The notes under the pieces are model-generated. The model did not search any database. It was not told the origin of the DNA and saw only the letters and a program-made list of their open reading frames with translations. A program made the position numbers and the translations under genes. A stretch of 57,863 bases of DNA from NCBI GenBank assembly GCA_900473205.1, contig UCLB01000002.1:1-57863 (forward strand). Reading direction: 5' to 3'. Positions within the stretch are counted from its first letter, which is position 1. Every line of letters starts with the position of its first letter. The DNA is from Hyphomicrobiales bacterium (lineage in GTDB: Bacteria; Pseudomonadota; Alphaproteobacteria; Rhizobiales; Rhizobiaceae). This document shows, one piece after another, positions 52,209 through 57,863 of this stretch.

Positions 52209-53480
52209 CTATTGAAGATAGGTTTTCAGCTCTGTTCCGGCCACGAGAAACCGCATCGGATCGACCGGATTGTCGTTCAACCGCACTTCATAATGCACAT
52301 GCGGGCCAGTGGAGCGACCGGTGCTGCCCGCTCTGCCGATGACATCGCCAAGATTGACCTTGTCGCCTTCCTTGACGAGAATCTGTGACATGTGGCCGTA
52401 ACGGGTGGTGATGCCCTTGCCGTGATCGACCTCGACCATGTTGCCGTAACCACCTGAAAAACCGGCACTTGTGACCGTACCAGCACCTGTGGTGCGAATA
52501 TCGGCACCGGTTTCGGCAACAAAGTCAACGCCCGCATGCAAGGCGAGGCGGCCCAGAAACGGATCGATCCGGTTGCCGAAACGGCTGGAAATTTCGCGAC
52601 CGGGAGCAGGGTTTCCGAAGGGCAGCGACACGGCTGCACCGCGCACCGTTTCCAGACGGTTGAGAGCGCTATCGAGATTGCTGAGCGATGTTTCGAAGGT
52701 GCCAGCGCTATCATTCACCGGTTCGACGAAGGGGCCACCGATAGCTTGATCGGCAGAATCGTCGATTTTGATTCCCGTTCTGCGAATGATGTCGGCCATC
52801 GCGTCGGCCTTGTTTTCGGCACCTATCGTCAGCGAGGCGATTCGGGTTAACTGGTCGTTTTCGACCTTGCTGAGCGAGGTGATCATCTTGGCAAGACTGC
52901 GGTCGGAGAGTTTGTCGCTGCTGGCGCCATAGGTGAGGCTACCCTTCAGCCCGCTGCCGGAGGAGGATGATACCATGAGATTGCCGATGGCGCTGGACGC
53001 GCCGGAAAGGCTCGCTCTCTTGTCAGGCGCGTAGGCGTTGACCGGGCTCTTCTCATTCGTGTTTTCGGACAGGCCGGATTTTTCGGCGCGCTCCAGAAGC
53101 TCGCTCATGCGACCGTGGCGGGAGGTGAGGGCGTTCTGCTGCTGTAAAAGAAGCTCGACCTTTCGCTCAACCACCTGCTGATCCAGCAACTGTTTGGAGG
53201 TGACGCGATCCACCTGCGCACGCAGGGCGGCAATGCGGTCTTCATATTCCCGCTGAATGCGCGACTGGCGGGCAATGGTCGCGCCGACCAGATCGTCGCG
53301 CAAAACAAGATAAGCGGTTGCGCCGATGTAACCGACACTGAGCAAGCCGACTACGCAAAGGGCAGTCGCGGCAAGCCATGGGCGGATGGTGAGATGGCGG
53401 ACTTTATCGCCGCTGGCCAGAATCAGAACGTGCTGCTGGCGCTTTTTGCCAAATGACAGGCTTTTACCCGCTTCCGTCAA
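52209..53480 (-). CDS. M23-family (LytM) peptidase, membrane-anchored
   Basis: 423 residues: a cytoplasmic basic N-terminus, one membrane helix (about 37-60, LAATALCVVGLLSVGYIGATAYLV), a periplasmic coiled coil (about 70-130), a Ser-rich linker and a C-terminal M23 domain. Zinc ligands: His in LHAGVDF (near 314), Asp with it, and His in GPHVHYEV (near 395); GHMS is also conserved. Peptidoglycan endopeptidase activity is expected. The start is a TTG at 53480, chosen because GGAGG lies seven bases upstream; a GTG at 53552 would add 24 residues without a ribosome site. Confidence 0.87.
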   Translation of the reverse strand: MTEAGKSLSFGKKRQQHVLILASGDKVRHLTIRPWLAATALCVVGLLSVGYIGATAYLVLRDDLVGATIARQSRIQREYEDRIAALRAQVDRVTSKQLLDQQVVERKVELLLQQQNALTSRHGRMSELLERAEKSGLSENTNEKSPVNAYAPDKRASLSGASSAIGNLMVSSSSGSGLKGSLTYGASSDKLSDRSLAKMITSLSKVENDQLTRIASLTIGAENKADAMADIIRRTGIKIDDSADQAIGGPFVEPVNDSAGTFETSLSNLDSALNRLETVRGAAVSLPFGNPAPGREISSRFGNRIDPFLGRLALHAGVDFVAETGADIRTTGAGTVTSAGFSGGYGNMVEVDHGKGITTRYGHMSQILVKEGDKVNLGDVIGRAGSTGRSTGPHVHYEVRLNDNPVDPMRFLVAGTELKTYLQ

Positions 53481-53579
53481 AATCCCACCTCCGGCCAATC
53501 TCGTCTTGGCCGTATAGTAATTTGTTAAGGTTAACGAAGTTTTGACTTTCACTGGCGCCGCAGCACCATGGCGCGATTT

Positions 53580-54047
53580 TCAGAGCGCCTTGATGGCGTC
53601 CAGAATCTCTTGGGCGTGACCGGGCACCTTCACCTTGTTCCAGATTTTGGCGATCTTGCCACCTGGCGCAACGAGATATGTGGTACGCTCTACGCCCATA
53701 TATTTCTTGCCATACATGCTTTTTTCCTTCCACACGCCATAGGCTTCCAGCACCTGACGCTCCTCGTCGGAGGCCAGCATGACGGTGAGGGAATGTTTGG
53801 CGGCGAATTTGTCGTGGCTCTTCACCGAATCGGGCGAGATGCCGATGACCACGGCGTTGGCGGCTTCGAAGTCCGCACCCATGGCGCTGAAGTCAATGGC
53901 CTGCGCGGTGCAGCCGGATGTGTCATCCTTTGGATAGAAATACAAAACGACGGCTTTGCCTTGCAGGCTGGCCAGATTGATGTCTCCGCTGCCGTTTCTA
54001 GGAAGCGTGAAATCCGGTGCTTTATCGCCAATTGCTAAATCTGTCAT
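53580..54047 (-). CDS. bcp: Thioredoxin-dependent peroxiredoxin, Bcp/PrxQ family
   Basis: 155 residues. The peroxidatic Cys is at 46 in DDTSGCTAQAIDF. No other Cys exists in the protein, so it is a one-cysteine Bcp that must be reduced by an external thiol. GDKAPDFTLP and YFYPKDDT are family marks; DDTSGCT replaces the commoner DxTPGCT. It reduces peroxides in the cytoplasm. ATG 54047 follows AAAGG; an upstream open frame reaches 54164 without homology. It is divergent from the AsmA-like gene. Confidence 0.92.
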   Translation of the reverse strand: MTDLAIGDKAPDFTLPRNGSGDINLASLQGKAVVLYFYPKDDTSGCTAQAIDFSAMGADFEAANAVVIGISPDSVKSHDKFAAKHSLTVMLASDEERQVLEAYGVWKEKSMYGKKYMGVERTTYLVAPGGKIAKIWNKVKVPGHAQEILDAIKAL

Positions 54048-54225
54048 GGGTGACCTTTCTTTCGCCGGATTGTTGAGTAAATGGGCCACTATTCGATATA
54101 TACCGAATAAGAGCTTCGTCCAGTCTTGTGGCGAGTCAGACGTTGTGATTGGTTGACCCGTCACTCCGAGCAGGCCTCGATGGTGATTTCAGGGCCGTGG
54201 CAATTCCGGGAGCAAGCACAGGCGG

Positions 54226-57200
54226 ATGGCGGAAATTCGTGGCGAAAAGGTCAGCTTCAGCAAGCGCGATATCACGCCGCTGCATGCAATGCCTTCTGCC
54301 CAGGTGGTAGACCCGATCATTGTCCATTGCCCCGCGCCACGCTCCATGATGCGTGCGCTTTTGAAGGTTTTCGTGGCGCTGGTGATTCTAGCCTTCATCT
54401 CTGTCGGCGGCATCATTCTTTCCATCGAAACCGGCTCTATCGACAGCGCGCTGTCCAAGCAGGCCAAGCAGGCGCTGGAAAACGCCATCGGCTCCCGCTA
54501 TGAAGCGCGCATCGGCTCGACCTCCGTGCGCTTTGCCTCTGGCTTTCATCTGGCGCTGGTGGCGCAGGATGTCGATATCATCGAGCAGGATACCGGCCAG
54601 CATCTGAGCCGAGCCCGGGCCATAGGCATGGCACTTGATCCCGTGGCGCTGATTACGGGTCGCGTCTCCGTCCAGAGCCTTGAAGCGACAGGCATGGAGC
54701 TCGACACCGCGCTTTTGCCCAAGGGACAGGCTATCGATTGGGCGAAGATGCGGGTGGACGACGTTCCCACCTATCTGGACCTCGCCTTCACTGAACTCGA
54801 CCGTTTTGCGCAGGCCTTCCAGCGCAGTGGCACGGAAGAGATCGACCTCTCCGATATAGCCATTCGCCTGCCGCCGAGAGAAGACGGTGAGCCGCGGACG
54901 ATTTCTCTGCGCGAGCTTTCGCTGGTTCCCGATGGCGATGGGGGTTATTCGCTGGACGGAAATGTCGCGTTCAACGGAGAGGTTGCCACGCTCTCGCTGG
55001 CGGCCAAGGGTGCCAGCGGCAGTATCGATGGCTTTACCGCTCGACTGGATGGTTTCGACATCGGGCCACTTCTGGAGCAGCATGATCCCGAAGGGCTGAT
55101 GCACCAGGGCCTGAATGTCAAAGCGGGCATCAACATCGTCGGTAACAGAGACCGAGGCGAGACCAAGCCATCGCTGGCGGTCTCCGTGGGTATTGGCGAC
55201 GGCAAGCTCTATATCGGCGGCGATGCGCAGCCGGTGACGAGCGGCGTTATCAATGCGCGGTATGACTTCGACAAGAGCGCCATCGCGGTCGAGAACTCCC
55301 GCCTGACGCTGGGCCAAACCGTTTTGCCGCTGCACGGGCAGATCAAGGATAGTGATATCGGCTATGATCTGGCGATGCGGATGGAGCAGGCAACCGCGAT
55401 TGCCGAAGGCGGTGGAGAACCGCCGGTCACCTTCGACCTGATGGCGGATGGTACCTATGACAAGGCGACGCACCGGCTGGATGTGCCAGCACTCTATGTG
55501 AAGAGTGCGTTGGGCGACATGGCAGGATCGCTCAAGGTGCATTTCGTTGGCAAGGGCTCGCCTGAGATCAGCTTCGGCGGCCAGATTGCCAAGATGGAGG
55601 CGACGGCGGTCAAGCAATTGTGGCCGTTCTGGATGGCGCGCAAGGCGCGTCCCTGGGTCGTGGCCAACCTGTTTGGCGGTACTGTTAGAAACGGCTCCAT
55701 CGCCGTCTTCATTCCGGAAGGCAGAATGTGTGGGCCGGGTTGTCCGCTGGAGCTTTCCGCTGGCGAATTGCAGATCAGGTTCGATGTGGACAATACACGC
55801 CTGAACGTGACCGGCGACATACCGCCGCTCAGGGACGCTTCCGCCCATTTTGAGCTGGTGGGTGAGAAGATCAACGTCGATATCATCAAGGCGACATCGT
55901 TCTTCCCGTCCAACCGCACGCTGGCGCTGGAAAACAGCAAGTTCTCCATCGACTCGGTCTATGACAAGCCGTTGATGGCCGATCTCGATCTCAACGTATC
56001 AGGCTCGGCCGATGCCGTGGCGGAGCTGGCGACGTTCCAGCCCATCAATGCTCTGAAGGATACTGAATTCAAGCCGGAGGATTTTGCGGGGCAGGTGAAG
56101 GCCAATGCAAAGCTGACCGTCGGCCTTCTGAACAGTCAGCAACCACCACCGCCCAAATGGACGGCGCGGTTGGATCTGGACGGCGTCTCGCTGACGAGAC
56201 CATTTGCTGGCCGCGACGTCACTTCGATCAATGGTCCGATGACCATTGACAATGATGCTTTGCGCATGAAGGGCAAGGCCCGCATCGATGATGTTCCCAT
56301 GGACCTCGATCTGGTTCAACCGACGCGTAAATCCAGCACGGTTGCTCGGCAGATGCTGCTCAAGGCCACGCTGGAGCCGGGGCAGATCGCCAAGCTCGCA
56401 CCGGAACTGACCAAGCTTCTGGGCGGCACGACGTTGCTGGAAATCAATGGTTCCGATCCGCGTCGGCAGGGTGTGAAACTCGATCTTTCCAACGCGTCCA
56501 TCATCCTGCCGGGAATTGGCTGGACGAAGGGAGCGGGTATTCCCGCCAATGCCTCCTTCACCATGGATACGGTCGATGGCCGCACGTCGATCAGCAACTT
56601 CTCGCTCAAGGGCGATGGGTTCGGGGCGGCGGGTGATCTGGCTTTCGACAAAGCAGGGCTGACCTCTGCCAATTTCTCTCGCTTCCAGCTTTCGCCGCAG
56701 GATGATTTTGCCGTTTCCATCTCGTCGGCGCGCAAGAATTACACGGTCAGCGCCAGCGGAAAATCCGCCGATCTTCGGCCTCTTATCGCAAAGCTTCGTA
56801 GCTCCAGCGGTAAGAGCAATGCCGCGTCAGCTGGCGGTGACGGCGACTTTGGTTCCTTCTCGGTCAAGGCCCAGCTGGACAAGATCTATGGCTTCAATGA
56901 CGAGGTGATGAGCAACGTCAATGCGGACATCAATCTGCGCGATGGCAAGCTGCGCACCATCGATCTGAAGGCGGTCACCAGCCGGGGACAGGCGCTGGTT
57001 GCCCAGACCGCCAATCGCGGCGATGGCGGGACGATCAATCTGACGACCAGCGATGCGGGCTCGTTCGCGCGCTTTACCAATCTCTATTCCCGCGTTCGCG
57101 GCGGCCTGTTGAATCTGGCGCTGACCACCGCCAATGGCAATGACTGGAGCGGGTCTCTCGACCTGCGCAATTTCGCCGTTCTCAATGAAGCCAAGCTGCA

Positions 57201-57624
57201 GGATATCGTGGCAACGCCCACGGGTGAGGATGGCCGAAGCCTGAACACGGCGGTTCGCCGCAACATCGATGTCAGTTCGGAAAAATTTCAGCGCGGTTTT
57301 GCCCGCGTGGTCTATGTCAACGGTACGCTGGCACTGGAAAACGGCGTGGTTCGTGGCGAACAGATCGGCGCGACCTTCCAAGGCATCGTGAAGGACCAGA
57401 ACGGCAATATGGACATGACCGGCACGTTCATGCCTGCCTATGGCCTCAACCGCCTTTTCGGCGAATTGCCCTTCATCGGCATCTTCCTCGGCAATGGGCG
57501 GGATCGTGGCCTGCTGGGCATCACCTTCAAGCTGACAGGACAGACGGACTCGCCGCGTCTCGCCATCAATCCACTTTCCCTGATCGCGCCCGGCGTCTTC
57601 CGCCAAATCTTCGAGTTCCAATAA
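54226..57624 (+). CDS. AsmA/YhdP-like large envelope protein (DUF3971 type)
   Basis: 1132 residues. A cytoplasmic N-terminus and one membrane helix (about 42-66, ALLKVFVALVILAFISVGGIIL) are followed by a very long periplasmic region of beta-rich repeats, the layout of AsmA-like proteins; LRDASAHFELVGEKINVD and a C-terminal RLFGELPFIGIFLGNGRDRGLLGITFKLTG are YhdP-type features. Such proteins span the periplasm and are implicated in phospholipid transport to the outer membrane. MAEIRGEKVSF begins at 54226. Two hairpins follow the stop. Confidence 0.85.
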   Translation: MAEIRGEKVSFSKRDITPLHAMPSAQVVDPIIVHCPAPRSMMRALLKVFVALVILAFISVGGIILSIETGSIDSALSKQAKQALENAIGSRYEARIGSTSVRFASGFHLALVAQDVDIIEQDTGQHLSRARAIGMALDPVALITGRVSVQSLEATGMELDTALLPKGQAIDWAKMRVDDVPTYLDLAFTELDRFAQAFQRSGTEEIDLSDIAIRLPPREDGEPRTISLRELSLVPDGDGGYSLDGNVAFNGEVATLSLAAKGASGSIDGFTARLDGFDIGPLLEQHDPEGLMHQGLNVKAGINIVGNRDRGETKPSLAVSVGIGDGKLYIGGDAQPVTSGVINARYDFDKSAIAVENSRLTLGQTVLPLHGQIKDSDIGYDLAMRMEQATAIAEGGGEPPVTFDLMADGTYDKATHRLDVPALYVKSALGDMAGSLKVHFVGKGSPEISFGGQIAKMEATAVKQLWPFWMARKARPWVVANLFGGTVRNGSIAVFIPEGRMCGPGCPLELSAGELQIRFDVDNTRLNVTGDIPPLRDASAHFELVGEKINVDIIKATSFFPSNRTLALENSKFSIDSVYDKPLMADLDLNVSGSADAVAELATFQPINALKDTEFKPEDFAGQVKANAKLTVGLLNSQQPPPPKWTARLDLDGVSLTRPFAGRDVTSINGPMTIDNDALRMKGKARIDDVPMDLDLVQPTRKSSTVARQMLLKATLEPGQIAKLAPELTKLLGGTTLLEINGSDPRRQGVKLDLSNASIILPGIGWTKGAGIPANASFTMDTVDGRTSISNFSLKGDGFGAAGDLAFDKAGLTSANFSRFQLSPQDDFAVSISSARKNYTVSASGKSADLRPLIAKLRSSSGKSNAASAGGDGDFGSFSVKAQLDKIYGFNDEVMSNVNADINLRDGKLRTIDLKAVTSRGQALVAQTANRGDGGTINLTTSDAGSFARFTNLYSRVRGGLLNLALTTANGNDWSGSLDLRNFAVLNEAKLQDIVATPTGEDGRSLNTAVRRNIDVSSEKFQRGFARVVYVNGTLALENGVVRGEQIGATFQGIVKDQNGNMDMTGTFMPAYGLNRLFGELPFIGIFLGNGRDRGLLGITFKLTGQTDSPRLAINPLSLIAPGVFRQIFEFQ

Positions 57625-57626
57625 AA

Positions 57627-57647
57627 AGGGCCGCTCGAAGCGGCCCT
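57627..57647 (-). terminator. Terminator of the Gly-rich gene on the minus strand
   Basis: AGGGCCGCT and AGCGGCCCT form a 9-bp stem. The T-run (TTTTTATT) lies on the minus strand side, so it terminates transcription coming from the right. Confidence 0.7.
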
Positions 57648-57693
57648 GAATATGGATATGGCGTATTACCGAAGTCTTTTTGATGTGTTGGAC

Positions 57694-57720
57694 ACTGGCA
57701 GCGCGAGCGCTGCCAGTTTT
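57694..57720 (+). terminator. Terminator of the AsmA-like gene
   Basis: ACTGGCAGCG (57694-57703) and CGCTGCCAGT (57708-57717) form a 10-bp stem with loop CGAG, followed by TTTT on the plus strand, 70 bases after the stop. Confidence 0.7.
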
Positions 57721-57735
57721 CCATCTCGAAGGCGT

Positions 57736-57863
57736 TCAGGTAGCGTTGATTTCGCTATGGCCGCCGCCGTGGCCACCATTGCCACCGTTGCCATGCTCAC
57801 CGCCGCCGCCCCAGCCGGCGTGGTCGCCACCATTGCCGTTGCCACCACCGTTGCCGTTGCCGC
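57736..57863 (-). CDS. Gly/Asn-rich protein, C-terminal part
   Basis: Reading from the window edge on the minus strand, about 42 codons encode a low-complexity tail made of GN, GGN and GGH units (for example GGEHGNGGNGGHGGGH), ending SEINAT and a stop at 57736-57738. The 5' end is outside the window. Such tails occur in secreted or surface proteins and in some RNA-binding proteins; nothing here decides. Gly-rich triplets in the other frames of the same bases are shadows. A terminator follows at 57627-57647, supporting the strand. Confidence 0.6.
   Translation of the reverse strand, partial: GNGNGGGNGNGGDHAGWGGGGEHGNGGNGGHGGGHSEINAT

Noticed and set aside
50588..52342. A 584-codon frame opposite the DEAD-box helicase
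   Set aside because: Shadow of the helicase gene; the sequence shows only reverse-complement bias.
54388..55848. A 486-codon frame opposite the AsmA-like gene
   Set aside because: Antisense shadow; the plus-strand gene has a signal anchor, family features and a terminator.

Overview
The window looks like chromosomal DNA from a member of the Rhizobiaceae (Agrobacterium/Rhizobium type). The reasons are a fused SecDF behind YajC, a B12-dependent class II ribonucleotide reductase, a minus-strand purC-purS-purQ set with purL-bolA and purB nearby, a DUF1476 (zeta-type ATPase inhibitor) gene beside purC, DUF1127 and GCG_CRPN small proteins, and paired palindromic intergenic repeats of the rhizobial RIME kind. 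The assignment rests on gene content and protein resemblance only.

Layout. 1-5.0 kb is an accessory, partly decayed stretch: the 3' end of an alpha/beta hydrolase, a PRC-barrel protein, a GCG_CRPN secreted protein whose signal sequence is broken, a ribbon-helix-helix/PIN toxin-antitoxin pair, a 5'-truncated quinone-oxidoreductase-type gene, an intact cupin, a truncated LysR regulator, and a caspase-like gene carrying a frameshift and replacements at both expected catalytic positions. 5.0-9.1 kb is nrdJ with a perfect palindromic NrdR-type box upstream. 9.7-16.3 kb holds a pentapeptide-repeat protein, gpt, a diguanylate cyclase, tRNA-Glu, a P-loop kinase-like protein, a VOC protein, a lipocalin, a membrane protein and a DUF815 ATPase. 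16.5-21.3 kb is a plus-strand run yajC-secDF-Mth938-like-squalene/phytoene-synthase-like-membrane protein, converging on trmFO with overlapping 3' ends.

23-34 kb holds a dimethylglycine/sarcosine dehydrogenase-like flavoprotein, a large mechanosensitive channel, a GlsB-type small membrane protein, tRNA-Lys, a CPA1-type antiporter, two small proteins, a zinc alcohol dehydrogenase, lipB and tRNA-Leu. 34-48.7 kb is dominated by purine synthesis: purL-bolA, purC-purS-purQ and purB (then rpe), interrupted by a MocR regulator divergent from a DUF1127 gene, a lipoprotein, a divergent zeta-type protein, a PAS-GGDEF-EAL protein and a small serine hydrolase. 48.7-57.9 kb has a periplasmic binding protein, a DEAD-box helicase overlapping a Nudix gene, an M23 peptidase, a one-cysteine Bcp peroxiredoxin, a large AsmA/YhdP-like envelope protein and the end of a Gly/Asn-rich protein.

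No complete new system is evident. The most unusual material is the caspase remnant with both catalytic positions replaced, the broken GCG_CRPN gene abutting the toxin-antitoxin pair, the divergent zeta protein, and a MocR promoter that predicts a leaderless message.
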